A stretch of 64,000 bases of DNA from Paenibacillus tundrae (GCF_036884255.1 NZ_CP145605.1:1488001-1552000); one strand, 5' to 3'; positions 55,443 through 63,227 are shown, counted from the first letter of the stretch. Numbers and translations: made by a program. Notes: generated from the letters alone by a model not told the origin.

Positions 55443-55646
55443 CTAACGGAGATCGTCTGGAATTTGTAAAATATCTGCGACCTGATTCCGGAATCGGGTA
55501 GCCTTGCGTGTGCCGTGAATTAGGTTGGATAGACGGTATGGTGGGATGTCGTGTTGTTCGCAAAAGGTCTTCTGATCCATCTGGAGTTCGGTTAAACGGC
55601 GTTTGATGGCCCATCCGAATGGGGTCACGGGTTTCTTTTTGTTCAA
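55443..55646 (-). CDS. Small helix-turn-helix protein
   Basis: 67 residues. It starts with TTG at 55646, seven bases after AGGGGTGA. 'FGWAIKRRLTELQMDQKTFCEQHDIPPYRLSNLIHGTRKATRF' region (cut here for length) has the shape of a Cro/phage-repressor helix-turn-helix, followed by 'RNQVADILQIPDDLR'. Fifty bases separate it from the PAS gene, so they may be co-transcribed. A one-mismatch GlnR/TnrA-like site lies at 55740-55756. Targets unknown. Confidence 0.7.
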   Translation of the reverse strand: MNKKKPVTPFGWAIKRRLTELQMDQKTFCEQHDIPPYRLSNLIHGTRKATRFRNQVADILQIPDDLR

Positions 55647-55739
55647 AAGGGTTCACCCCTAGGTTAAAAGTAGTATTCAGTCGCTCCTACTTCGGGTAGA
55701 ATGTAGGGAGATGCGCGCTGTATATTTCATTATATACGT

Positions 55740-55756
55740 TATTACGTCATGTAACA
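55740..55756. promoter_or_regulatory. Weak GlnR/TnrA-like site upstream of small HTH gene
   Basis: TATTACGTCATGTAACA matches TGTNA-N7-TNACA with one mismatch, 94 bases before the TTG start. Confidence 0.3.
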
Positions 55757-55835
55757 ATTAAAAAAGACGGAAATAAGTGTATTTTATGATTTAAAATGAC
55801 GTAAATTCGCAAATTCATCCATAAATGAATAACAA

Positions 55836-55873
55836 CAAAAACACGCCAGCAAAGGAGTTGCGGCGTGTTTTTG
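55836..55873 (-). terminator. Terminator of the second ureF
   Basis: CAAAAACACGCC (55836-55847) and GGCGTGTTTTTG (55862-55873) form a perfect 12-bp stem with T-rich ends in both directions. Confidence 0.85.
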
Positions 55874-55918
55874 TTCAATTGGAGAGGTATGTGTTGCGGG
55901 AGGATTCGTGGCACGCAG

Positions 55919-56620
55919 CTATGCTTTGAATGCATGTAACCCTGCGCCAAGCATGTGGAAGCTTGGGAATAGTGACTTCATAGACGTCGCTGTTGCTTGT
56001 GCTGGTTCATCCGCAACGGAGGCGCTGACGGTATTCCATTCATGCTCCAGGTCTGTGGTTAGGTGAACCAGCAGTTCCTGTATGTTTTGACGATCAAGGG
56101 GGATGGCTTTCGAGGCTTCCGTTATGCATGCGTTTGAGGCTGAGTGGAGATAACCGAGAACCGCCTCCTCGACGGGGATATCGAGGTAGTGGTTAATCCA
56201 GGCGTGAACAGTGGATAGGCATCCAACTGAATTATAGGTGGACAGGGTGTGCTCGAGTTTTCTAAAGTCGATCCAGGGATGGAGGGCTTGAGCGAGCTTG
56301 ATTAACCGTTTGCCCATAGCAGAGGAGTGTTCCCTGAGATCTGGAGGGGTTCGCTGAACGTGGACTAGTTTGTCAATAAGAGCTGTTCGCCATGTGTCCT
56401 TCTGATCCGCTGCACTGTAGATGCCCTTAATCGCCATTCCTTCCAGGCGCACAATGCTCGGATGTAATTGACAACGCATGAATGATTCCAGGTCTGCTAC
56501 GTTGCGGATTGAACCTTCTGCTATAAGTGCATCCATGCCGAATGAATGAGTGAACCCTCCGACTTGAATAGAGGAATCAAGCAGTTTGACATAATCGAGC
56601 AGCTTATTCCCACGGTTCAC
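55919..56620 (-). CDS. Second, orphan UreF-family protein
   Basis: 233 residues, clearly UreF: 'VKLLDSSIQVGGFTHSFGMDA', 'PDLREHSSAMGKRLIKLAQ', 'VHAWINHYLDIPVEEAVLGY'. It differs widely from the operon UreF (for example SIQVGGFTHSFG against ALPIGGFSHSFG). GTG at 56620 stands nine bases after AGGAGG; the longer frame to 56665 has no site. No other urease gene adjoins it. A perfect GlnR/TnrA-type box (56648-56664) lies right before it and a near match at 56784-56800. It may substitute for UreF under nitrogen limitation or serve another UreG-like partner; both are guesses. Confidence 0.85.
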   Translation of the reverse strand: MNRGNKLLDYVKLLDSSIQVGGFTHSFGMDALIAEGSIRNVADLESFMRCQLHPSIVRLEGMAIKGIYSAADQKDTWRTALIDKLVHVQRTPPDLREHSSAMGKRLIKLAQALHPWIDFRKLEHTLSTYNSVGCLSTVHAWINHYLDIPVEEAVLGYLHSASNACITEASKAIPLDRQNIQELLVHLTTDLEHEWNTVSASVADEPAQATATSMKSLFPSFHMLGAGLHAFKA

Positions 56621-56647
56621 GATCTTTCGCCTCCTATGTTCGTTAAA

Positions 56648-56664
56648 TGTTATTATATATAACA
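56648..56664. promoter_or_regulatory. GlnR/TnrA-type box directly upstream of second ureF
   Basis: TGTTATTATATATAACA fits TGTNA-N7-TNACA at all defined bases on both strands. It ends 28 bases before the GTG start, so binding would more likely block than activate. Confidence 0.7.
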
Positions 56665-56783
56665 TTTTATTTCGTTTTGAAGCTGTTTATGAGTTTGAAT
56701 CCGAATTATATGATATATATATTCACATAATTATCCGCTTTTTGTCAATTAAATCTTGTTAATTTTGTTTTATTTTCTTTATA

Positions 56784-56800
56784 TGTTATTTAAAATAACG
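56784..56800. promoter_or_regulatory. Second GlnR/TnrA-like site upstream of second ureF
   Basis: TGTTATTTAAAATAACG matches the consensus with one terminal mismatch, 136 bases upstream of the first box. Confidence 0.5.
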
Positions 56801-57025
56801 TACTGAGTTATATATTGGAGTGTGTGTGATAATCTTGTCATTGGAAGAGAAGTAGTAAAAGTAATATTAGTGATTATTCCATTGGCTTGCTCATTGAAGC
56901 TTATCAAGGGTAAATGAACTACAAAAATAGGTCGAACTCAAGGATATGCAACTGCTGTGGAAATATGACGATTCATGCAGGTAGAGGGGGAATTATCGTG
57001 TGAAAAAGCTGAATTTAAAAAGTAC

Positions 57026-57054
57026 TTTACTTTTATAATGAAACCCGGTATAAT
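57026..57054 (+). promoter_or_regulatory. Promoter of the second tRNA-Leu
   Basis: TTTACT (57026-57031), a 17-base spacer and consensus TATAAT (57049-57054), 28 bases before the tRNA. Confidence 0.65.
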
Positions 57055-57082
57055 CATTTTTGTTGCCGATAATTTACGACAT

Positions 57083-57165
57083 GCGGTCGTGGTGGAATGG
57101 CAGACACGCTATCTTGAGGGGGTAGTGGGCGTATGCCCGTGGAGGTTCGAGTCCTCTCGACCGCA
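57083..57165 (+). tRNA. tRNA-Leu (anticodon GAG), copy 2
   Basis: Same cloverleaf as the copy at 48804-48886, with a single C-to-T change in the variable arm (GTATGCC against GTACGCC). CCA is not encoded. It has its own promoter and terminator. Confidence 0.94.
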
Positions 57166-57182
57166 TCATAATGCAAGACAGA

Positions 57183-57215
57183 AGAAGCTTCCGAACTCGG
57201 AAGCTTCTTTTTTTG
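57183..57215 (+). terminator. Terminator of the second tRNA-Leu
   Basis: AGAAGCTTCC and GGAAGCTTCT form a perfect stem with a short loop, followed by eight T residues. Confidence 0.9.
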
Positions 57216-57244
57216 TTTCTACCGTTTTTATTTTATTCTAATCA

Positions 57245-57433
57245 TTAAGCCCGACCGATTTGAAGTAAACGTACGATTTCGCCATCGATAAGCTCTCTAC
57301 TTACTTGGATGAATCCTAACGATTCATATAACGTCCCGGCGATTCGATTGTCTGGTCGATGTCCAATCATAATCCTTGTACCATTAGAATTACGTCTACT
57401 TCTCCGAAACATTGCAGTAAGTACTTTTTTCAT
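57245..57433 (-). pseudogene. GNAT acetyltransferase C-terminal remnant
   Basis: 62 codons. The stretch 'IGHRPDNRIAGTLYESLGF' is the final acetyl-CoA-binding part of GNAT enzymes (dN..A..LYeklGF), followed by 'DGEIVRLLQIG'. The N-terminal three quarters of the domain are absent and there are no further GNAT residues upstream on either frame that I can see. A reasonable site (GAGGAGTGA) precedes the ATG, so a short product may still be made, but it cannot be a complete acetyltransferase. Confidence 0.65.
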
Positions 57434-57510
57434 ACCACATCACTCCTCTCAACAGAACACTCTAATGTATATCCTGGGCCCTTATGCCAAAATAAGCTCG
57501 TGAGTGCAAA

Positions 57511-57571
57511 AAAAAGCCACCGACTAGAGAATTCCTGCTTAAAGCTGTGGTCTCCGGTTAGATGGCTGTTG
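57511..57571 (-). terminator. Terminator of glutathione peroxidase gene
   Basis: On the minus strand AGCCATCTAACCGGAGA and a partly matching TCTCTAGTCGGTGGCT enclose a loop, and eight T residues follow. Confidence 0.6.
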
Positions 57572-57581
57572 GTTGTTCAAT

Positions 57582-58061
57582 TTATTTTTTTAGTAATTTC
57601 TCGATGTCAGCTTCGATCTGATCAGGAGTTGTTTTGGGTGCGTAACGCTTTACGACACGTCCGTCTTGATCCACTAGGAATTTAGTGAAATTCCATTTGA
57701 TTGCTTTGGAGCCGAGTAGGCCTGGAGCCTCTTTGGTGAGATGCTGGAACAGGGGGTGAGCGTTCGATCCGTTGACATCGATCTTCTCGAACATCGGGAA
57801 GCTTACACCATAGTTCATTTGACAGAACTCAGCAATATCATCGGATGAGCCTTTTTCCTGTGCAAACTGATTGCTCGGGAATCCGAGAACTTCAAAATTG
57901 CGATCTTTGAATTTATTGTACAGCTCTTGCAGCCCTTCGAATTGTGGTGTCAATCCACACTTACTAGCTGTATTCACAATAAGCAGCACTTTGTTTCGGT
58001 ATTGAGACATTTCTTGTTCTTGGCCTCGAAGGGTATTAACTTTGTATTCATAAACGGTCAT
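57582..58061 (-). CDS. bsaA: Glutathione peroxidase family thiol peroxidase
   Basis: 159-residue peroxidase of the BsaA/YkvA-type bacterial group. The catalytic residue is Cys35 ('NTASKCGLTPQ'), in place of selenocysteine; Gln in 'FPSNQFAQE' and Trp in 'KWNFTKFL' complete the catalytic site. It probably uses thioredoxin or bacillithiol rather than glutathione as reductant. AGGAGGCG precedes the ATG. Single gene. Confidence 0.93.
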   Translation of the reverse strand: MTVYEYKVNTLRGQEQEMSQYRNKVLLIVNTASKCGLTPQFEGLQELYNKFKDRNFEVLGFPSNQFAQEKGSSDDIAEFCQMNYGVSFPMFEKIDVNGSNAHPLFQHLTKEAPGLLGSKAIKWNFTKFLVDQDGRVVKRYAPKTTPDQIEADIEKLLKK

Positions 58062-58391
58062 GAAAATCGCCTCCTATATCGAATGAATGATTCCTTTTTC
58101 GTATATATCTATTATATTGGTTACAATTAAATAATGCAAAACTAATATTGGATAATTATAGTTTTAGCTCTTTTTGAGCTTGAATTGGTCTTCATATGGA
58201 CGAATAGGTAGAAGATTTTTGTGATCACGAGAATTAGAGAGCTTAGGGGAGATGGATGAAGCAAAAATATGTTGTAAGCGATATCATTGGGTTGAAACGG
58301 CATAAATCCGTCGATTCGGTGATCTATGTACACTTTACATCAACATGACCTCGGTGTATGATTCATATCGTAATTTCTAATTTAATTTCTA

Positions 58392-58422
58392 TTGTACATG
58401 AAAAAACGAAACAAACGATAAT
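58392..58422 (+). promoter_or_regulatory. Candidate promoter for the riboswitch transcript
   Basis: TTGTAC (58392-58397) and GATAAT (58417-58422) with a 19-base spacer, about 30 bases before the aptamer. The spacing is longer than ideal. Confidence 0.35.
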
Positions 58423-58454
58423 ATCGATCTAATCAGTAATGATGTAAGAACGAT

Positions 58455-58630
58455 GTTTTAATCGCTGAGTTTCCATTCATTCATGGGTGGAAAACGGGGG
58501 AACCAACAGGATGCGCTGTTCTAGGACGGTATGGATCCATGGGGTGAATTTTCCGGTAACAGCCGGAAATAGGGCGACTCTCGCGCCCGAATCCGTCAGC
58601 TAACCTCGTAAGCGTTAAAGGGAGAGGCAA
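58455..58630 (+). promoter_or_regulatory. ydaO/yuaA-type cyclic di-AMP riboswitch aptamer
   Basis: P1 is TTTTAATCGCT (58456-58466) with AGCGTTAAAG (58611-58620). Hallmark blocks in order: GGGGGAACC, GGGGTGAAT, AGGGCGAC...CGCCCGAATCCGTCAG, CTAACCTCGTAAGCG, GAGAGG. These match the ydaO consensus. The class binds two c-di-AMP molecules and turns genes off by favouring a terminator; a terminator follows at 58674. Downstream gene: small RCK-like protein. Confidence 0.9.
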
Positions 58631-58673
58631 CAAGCCGTACGCTGGTTCATGGTGTTTTTGCCATGGATTCTTT

Positions 58674-58716
58674 AAGAAGCGTCCGGGAGGCCTTGGTCCC
58701 CCACGCTTCTTTTTTG
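58674..58716 (+). terminator. Riboswitch expression-platform terminator
   Basis: AAGAAGCGT (58674-58682) and ACGCTTCTT (58703-58711) with an inner GGGAGGCC/GGTCCCC stem, then T residues, 29 bases before the start codon. A competing hairpin (TTCATGG/CCATGGA, about 58646-58668) lies just before it. Confidence 0.85.
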
Positions 58717-58747
58717 TTGTCTTTTCACGCTAAGGGAGGAACGAATG

Positions 58748-59143
58748 ATGGATAATGAGATGATTTTAGTAACTGCTCCGAACGAAGCGGGGCGCAAATT
58801 TATCAAACTATTGATGTACAAAAAAATGCCGTTTGCCGTTCTGACCAACAGTGCAGGGGAAGAGCGGAAACTCCGGAAGTTCGGGGTAGAGCATGTCATT
58901 CGCATGAACACGGCTGCGGCAGAGAAATGGTTTTTACCTCAGAGTAGTGTAGGTAATGTTTTTATTTTTGAGAATAGTCTGAACTTGACCTGCCGTTATT
59001 TGCAGATCTGTCGTTCGTGGACATCTAAGTCGCTGTGTGTGATTACAGAACAGAGCCATCCAAAAGGAATTTATCGAGGCATGGGTGCCGATCGGATTGT
59101 CTATTCATTAAACGGAGAAGTGGGCTTCCTGCTTAACGGTTGA
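58748..59143 (+). CDS. Small RCK/TrkA-N-like protein under c-di-AMP riboswitch
   Basis: About 131 residues (ATG at 58745 or 58748; AAGGGAGG upstream suits either). The pattern is a Rossmann-like fold: 'MILVTAPNEAGRKFIKLLM', 'FAVLTNSAGEERKLRKFG', 'VGNVFIFEN', 'SLCVITEQ' and 'GMGADRIVYSLNGEVGFLL'. It resembles the nucleotide-binding half of RCK (KtrA/TrkA-N) domains, with no RCK-C and no ion-pore part. Control by c-di-AMP, which represses potassium uptake in Firmicutes, fits a potassium-channel regulator, but the fold assignment comes from pattern alone. No dinucleotide GxGxxG motif is obvious. Confidence 0.55.
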   Translation: MDNEMILVTAPNEAGRKFIKLLMYKKMPFAVLTNSAGEERKLRKFGVEHVIRMNTAAAEKWFLPQSSVGNVFIFENSLNLTCRYLQICRSWTSKSLCVITEQSHPKGIYRGMGADRIVYSLNGEVGFLLNG

Positions 59144-59235
59144 TGCTGCAACCGATGATTGCTCCCTTGTCAGGTGCCTGATATAATTGAACGAATAGAT
59201 CATTAAACTTATGAACAAAGGGTAAACGGAATTTT

Positions 59236-59270
59236 GAGGAGACTCATGCATGAAGTGGGTCTTCTTTTTT
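59236..59270 (+). terminator. Terminator after the RCK-like gene
   Basis: GAGGAGACTCA and TGGGTCTTCT form a stem with mismatches, followed by TTTTTT. Confidence 0.65.
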
Positions 59271-59308
59271 ATTGTTTAGGGGATGTAGCAAGATAAGGAG
59301 GAATAGTT

Positions 59309-59992
59309 GTGCCAGATGTACGTGGGTTAAAATGGTTGTTCTTCGATGTAGGAGATACGCTAGTGGACGAATGGGAGCCTGTAGACGATATTATCGGTCA
59401 GTTCGTGAGAGAAGCCTGTGCACTTGGATATCCGGTGCAGATCGAGACTGTACGGGAGATATTTGTCACCTGTTACCGAAACTACGAGGCATGGCCAATG
59501 AAAGTGGCGATACGTACGTTGATTAGCGATGAACAGCATAGAGAGCAGATCCAGGCTAAATTAAAGTTTCGTAAAGAGCTTGAGCAACCCTATGCGTGTG
59601 CTGGTTCAGTGCTGAAATCACTGTCACGATATTATCGAATTGGCATCATTGCTAATCAGAGTCCGGGTACGGAGGAACGGTTAGAGCGTTACGGCTTGCG
59701 TAAGTATGTGAATGTACTTGCTTGTTCTGCTGAAGAAGGAGTGTCTAAGCCTGATCGTGAACTGTATGCAGTGGCATTGAAGCAGGCGGGATGCAAGGCT
59801 GAGGAAGCAGTTATGATCGGAGATCGCATCGATAATGACATCGTTCCGGCGAAGAAGCTGGGAATGCGAACGATACGCATTTTACAGGGGTATGGACGGT
59901 TCCAGCCTGAGCTTGAAGATCAGGATCACCCGGATTGGACAATTGATAATTTAGAGCAGCTTCTTCCTTTGCTTTTACCAGATCAAGACTAG
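59309..59992 (+). CDS. HAD-family hydrolase
   Basis: 227 residues. GTG start after AGGAGGAAT. Motif I 'FFDVGDTLVDE' (nucleophile Asp13), motif II 'IIANQS', Lys in 'EEGVSKPDRELY' and motif IV 'IGDRIDNDIVPAKKLGM'. This is the phosphoglycolate-phosphatase-like subclass I layout with a helical cap; substrate unknown. Convergent with mntH and sharing a terminator. Confidence 0.88.
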   Translation: MPDVRGLKWLFFDVGDTLVDEWEPVDDIIGQFVREACALGYPVQIETVREIFVTCYRNYEAWPMKVAIRTLISDEQHREQIQAKLKFRKELEQPYACAGSVLKSLSRYYRIGIIANQSPGTEERLERYGLRKYVNVLACSAEEGVSKPDRELYAVALKQAGCKAEEAVMIGDRIDNDIVPAKKLGMRTIRILQGYGRFQPELEDQDHPDWTIDNLEQLLPLLLPDQD

Positions 59993-60066
59993 GAGATACA
60001 TACTCCAAAATAAGATTTATGCTGATGACCCTACTGGAGCATATCGTTCTAGAAAAGGATAAATAA

Positions 60067-60117
60067 GAGCCGACCATTTCAAGTGAACGTTTCACTTGGA
60101 TGAGTCGGCTCTTTTTA
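60067..60117. terminator. Bidirectional terminator between HAD gene and mntH
   Basis: AGAGCCGAC (60067-60075) and GTCGGCTCT (60105-60113) with inner CAAGTGAA/TTCACTTG, and T runs on both strands. Confidence 0.9.
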
Positions 60118-60123
60118 TTTGAA

Positions 60124-61476
60124 TTAAAACAGCGCGATGGTCTGAATAATGAGATACACATTCAGGACAACGATGACTGCAGCGATGATCCAGGACGTAA
60201 TTTTCAACCACAGTTTGTTAGCGAATGCACCCATACTCTTCTTATCACTTGTAAACATGACCAGCGGAATAACCGCAAAAGGAAGCTGTAAGGAAAGTAC
60301 AACTTGGCTTAGGATCAGAAGTTCCTCTGTTCCATGCTCTCCTGCAATAGCGGTCACAATGACGGCAGGAATGATTGCAATCAGGCGAGTGACTAGACGT
60401 CGCAGCCATGCAGGAATTCGAATGTTGAGGAACCCTTCCATAACAATCTGTCCGGCCAGAGTGCCAGTGAGTGTCGAGTTTTGACCTGATGCCAATAGAG
60501 CAACGCCGAACAGAACACTTGCAACAGTGGTACCGAGCAGGGGTGTGAGCAGATGGTAAGCATCTGCAATCTCGGCAACCTGTGTCATACCAGCACTATG
60601 GAATACTGCCGCAGATACGATCAAGATCGCTGCGTTGATGAACAGCGCGAGTGTAAGTGCAATCGTGGAATCCATCGTTGTATAACGAATGGCTTCTTTT
60701 TTACCCTGCGGTGTCTGTTCGATCTGACGTGTCTGCACAATGGAGGAATGCAGATACAAGTTATGCGGCATGACGGTAGCTCCAATAATACCAATCGCGA
60801 TGTAGAGCATCGCCGGATTCTGTAGAATTTCAGTGCTAGGTACAAAACCGTGAAGCACTCCGCCCATATCGGGTTTTGCTAAAAATAGATCAATACCGAA
60901 ACAAAGGGCGATAGTCGCCATAAGCACAATTACAAGGGTTTCGAGCGCCCGGAAGCCTTTATTCTGTAACACTAAGATTAATAGTACGTCCACAGCTGTA
61001 ATAATCACGCCATATAACATCGGAATGTTGAACAGCAGCTTCAAGGCAATAGCGGAACCAATAACTTCCGCGAGATCGGTGGCTGCAATGGCAAGTTCGC
61101 AGAGTACCCAGAGCATAATAACCACCGGCATACTGAAGCGTTCACGACAGGCTTGAGCTAGATCGCGTCCTGTGACGATCCCGAGCTTACCCGCGAGTGA
61201 TTGCAGCACAACAGCCATCAGGTTCGAGATTAGAATAACGGACAGTAGTGTATAACCAAACTGTGAACCACCTGCGATATCTGTTGCCCAGTTGCCGGGG
61301 TCCATATATCCGACAGCTACCAAGTAGCCCGGGCCAACAAAGGCGAGGAACTTTTTCCACCAAGCTGCGTTCTGAGGAACCTTCATGGAGCTATGAGCTT
61401 CCCCGAGGGAAGGAGCCATCCCAGCCGTGGATAACGATTCTCTGGAAGGCGTGTTAAACGGATTTCTTTTACTCAT
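60124..61476 (-). CDS. mntH: NRAMP-family Mn2+/Fe2+ transporter
   Basis: 450 residues with about eleven membrane helices. '[16 protein letters not shown]' (helix 1 metal-binding Asp-Pro-Gly-Asn) and '[13 protein letters not shown]' (helix 6 Met-Pro-His-Asn) are the metal-site hallmarks. It imports manganese with protons. AGGTGATTATTGT precedes the ATG. I do not find a convincing MntR box in the 340 bases upstream. Single gene. Confidence 0.95.
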   Translation of the reverse strand: MSKRNPFNTPSRESLSTAGMAPSLGEAHSSMKVPQNAAWWKKFLAFVGPGYLVAVGYMDPGNWATDIAGGSQFGYTLLSVILISNLMAVVLQSLAGKLGIVTGRDLAQACRERFSMPVVIMLWVLCELAIAATDLAEVIGSAIALKLLFNIPMLYGVIITAVDVLLILVLQNKGFRALETLVIVLMATIALCFGIDLFLAKPDMGGVLHGFVPSTEILQNPAMLYIAIGIIGATVMPHNLYLHSSIVQTRQIEQTPQGKKEAIRYTTMDSTIALTLALFINAAILIVSAAVFHSAGMTQVAEIADAYHLLTPLLGTTVASVLFGVALLASGQNSTLTGTLAGQIVMEGFLNIRIPAWLRRLVTRLIAIIPAVIVTAIAGEHGTEELLILSQVVLSLQLPFAVIPLVMFTSDKKSMGAFANKLWLKITSWIIAAVIVVLNVYLIIQTIALF

Positions 61477-61816
61477 ACAATAATCACCTGACTTTGCAAT
61501 AATAATGAGACAATATGCGATATGTGATATATCTAAATTTTTATGTTTATTCTTACATTGTACTCCTTCAATAATTTTTGTCTAGTGCAACTTTTATGTA
61601 CCGGCACAAAAATAAGACGATATTTTCAACGTGTTCCTCCGTATATTACCCATTGATCAAAAAAATACAGCCTCTGAGCGTTATCTGCATGAAAATGAGA
61701 AAGATGTACAAGCTGAATATGAATCCAACATATGAATCCAATATGCGTTTCAAAATGAGCCAGAAGTTTAAAATGAATTGTAGGCAACAAAAAAACAAAG
61801 TGAAGGAGAGATTCTA
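61477..61816. other. Intergenic region between mntH and ohr
   Basis: 340 bases holding both divergent promoters. A 79-codon Lys/Met-rich plus-strand frame is not convincing. TATGAATCCAA occurs twice in tandem near 61717-61741. No OhrR-type operator was recognised. Confidence 0.5.
61557..61584 (-). promoter_or_regulatory. Candidate promoter of mntH
   Basis: On the minus strand TAGACA (61584-61579), a 16-base spacer and TACAAT (61562-61557). Confidence 0.4.
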
Positions 61817-62236
61817 ATGGAAGCTTTATATACAGCAACAGCAACGGTTAAAGGTGGACGTACAGGCTCAGTAACTTCTTCGGACGGCGTACTTCAGCAT
61901 GATCTGAAAATGCCTAAAGAGCTGGGTGGCTCTGGCGGTGAGGGAACGAACCCTGAACAACTCTTTGCAGCCGGATATGGGGCATGTTACGAGAGTGCAC
62001 TAGCTAACGTAGCGCGCAAAGCGGGTGTGAAGCTGGAGAATGTCGTTGTAACAAGTAATGTATCCATTGGTAAAGACCCTGCGGATGATGGATTCCAACT
62101 GTCTGTGCGTCTCGATGTAAGTATGCCGGGAGTGGATCATAGTCAAGCAGAGGATCTCGCTCGCAAAGCTCATGATTTCTGCCCTTACTCCAAAGCGACT
62201 CGTGGCAATATTGACGTTGTATTGAATGTAGTATAA
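61817..62236 (+). CDS. ohr: Organic hydroperoxide resistance protein
   Basis: 139-residue Ohr/OsmC-family peroxidase. The two catalytic cysteines are Cys57 in 'YGACYESAL' and the one near residue 122 in 'HDFCPYSKATRGNI', and the catalytic Arg lies in 'VKGGRTGSV'. It reduces organic hydroperoxides with lipoylated-protein or thiol reductants. AAGGAG precedes the ATG. No ohrR gene is adjacent. Confidence 0.94.
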   Translation: MEALYTATATVKGGRTGSVTSSDGVLQHDLKMPKELGGSGGEGTNPEQLFAAGYGACYESALANVARKAGVKLENVVVTSNVSIGKDPADDGFQLSVRLDVSMPGVDHSQAEDLARKAHDFCPYSKATRGNIDVVLNVV

Positions 62237-62304
62237 CCACTACTTATTAGGAAAAGAATTGATTTATAGAGACAGATAACCTCGATATCTGTTGCATAAG
62301 ACAA

Positions 62305-62330
62305 GCCCTGCTGGTAATCGGCAGGGTTTT
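62305..62330 (+). terminator. Terminator of ohr
   Basis: CCCTGC (62306-62311) and GCAGGG (62321-62326), followed by TTTT. Confidence 0.7.
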
Positions 62331-62470
62331 CAATTTCAGAACCTTTCTGCACAATCTCTTTCATTAAATTAACGGATGGTGCAGGAGATTATAGGGTCAG
62401 GAGCGTACTCTTTTACATAAATTATACTCTTAATTCATGTGAGCTATCCTAAAAAAGGGGGAACGCAAAA

Positions 62471-62716
62471 ATGAGTATTGAAGAGATGATCGAACGTCGG
62501 TTTGTATGTACAAAATGCCGAGGAACCGATTGTGATATTAAGGAAGTGTCGATGTCGGGAGCGGGTTTAAGCAAAGTATTTGATATTCAGCATAATCATT
62601 ATTTGTTCATCACGTGTACTTCCTGTGGGTATGTAGAGGTGTTTAACCCGGATGTGCTCAAGGGAAAAAAACAAGGACAGGTAGGGACGATTCTGGATAT
62701 TTTGTTTGGAGGTTAA
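62471..62716 (+). CDS. Small zinc-ribbon protein (COG3478 type)
   Basis: 81 residues. 'CTKCRGTDC' and 'CTSCGYVEVFNPDVLKG' supply two CxxC pairs of a zinc ribbon, separated by about 36 residues. The pattern agrees with predicted nucleic-acid-binding zinc-ribbon proteins of COG3478. AAAAAGGGGG precedes the ATG. No operon partner; function not established. Confidence 0.8.
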   Translation: MSIEEMIERRFVCTKCRGTDCDIKEVSMSGAGLSKVFDIQHNHYLFITCTSCGYVEVFNPDVLKGKKQGQVGTILDILFGG

Positions 62717-62869
62717 GATCACAAAAAGGTTGATTGTAGGGAAGTGTTCCGGAATATTCCAGTTCAGGCGTAGCTACTTGAGTTGACATGGGCCTAAAAT
62801 TTCTTTAATATGACTTAGTACTGAGAAGTATCATTGCATGAACCAAATTTGAATTGACAGGTGATATCC

Positions 62870-63160
62870 ATGTCTTATAGACCGAAAATTGCACAATTGC
62901 AAGTAGCTAGCCAAAACGAAAAAGACGGATTGTATGAGTTTACAGTAAAACTCGAAGATGGTACACATTGTCGTGTGTTCTACTCCCGTTCCCCAGAATG
63001 GAAGTTGACTCATATCAGTCGTCTGCAAAAAACACCTTGTCCAGTATGCCGCAAAGATTTCATTTGTAAATGTATGGATCAGTGGTCAGAAGATCTGCAT
63101 CACCAAATGATCGATGAGCAATGGGTGGACAAAGGACTTGCTGAAGTAACTCAAAACTAA
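62870..63160 (+). CDS. Hypothetical Cys-containing protein
   Basis: 96 residues. N-terminal half strand-rich ('LYEFTVKLEDGTHCRVFYS'); C-terminal half with the cluster 'CPVCRKDFICKC' and Trp- and His-rich helices. The Cys cluster may bind zinc. The ATG at 62870 follows ACAGGTGAT; 62861 is upstream of it. I do not recognise the family. Its own terminator follows. Confidence 0.65.
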   Translation: MSYRPKIAQLQVASQNEKDGLYEFTVKLEDGTHCRVFYSRSPEWKLTHISRLQKTPCPVCRKDFICKCMDQWSEDLHHQMIDEQWVDKGLAEVTQN

Positions 63161-63197
63161 TATCGTCTGATTTCGGGTGAATCACCCAGACAGATAC

Positions 63198-63227
63198 GAG
63201 CGTAGGCACCGAGCCTGCGCTCTTTTT
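63198..63227 (+). terminator. Terminator of the hypothetical Cys-containing gene
   Basis: GAGCGTAGGC (63198-63207) and GCCTGCGCTC (63213-63222), followed by TTTTT. Confidence 0.85.

Larger units (their letters stand above)
56621..57082. other. AT-rich intergenic region between second ureF and tRNA-Leu
   Basis: 462 bases with two GlnR/TnrA-like boxes and the promoter of the second tRNA-Leu. No gene is recognised; an 88-codon frame runs through the tRNA and is rejected. Confidence 0.5.
58062..58744. other. Long leader region with c-di-AMP riboswitch
   Basis: 683 bases without a protein gene. The right half is the ydaO-type riboswitch and its terminator. The left part (58080-58390) is AT-rich and holds the bsaA promoter side. 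I see no further gene. Confidence 0.5.

Noticed and set aside
56975..57241. 88-codon plus-strand frame
   Set aside because: It runs through tRNA-Leu and its terminator.
61477..61600. MntR operator upstream of mntH
   Set aside because: No sequence close enough to the MntR consensus; partial inverted ATATGCGATATGTGATAT is not convincing.
61700..61816. OhrR operator upstream of ohr
   Set aside because: Only generic AT-rich inverted pieces; no match to the known OhrR site.
61578..61817. 79-codon Lys/Met-rich frame before ohr
   Set aside because: No ribosome site, low complexity, and it occupies the presumed promoter region of ohr and mntH.
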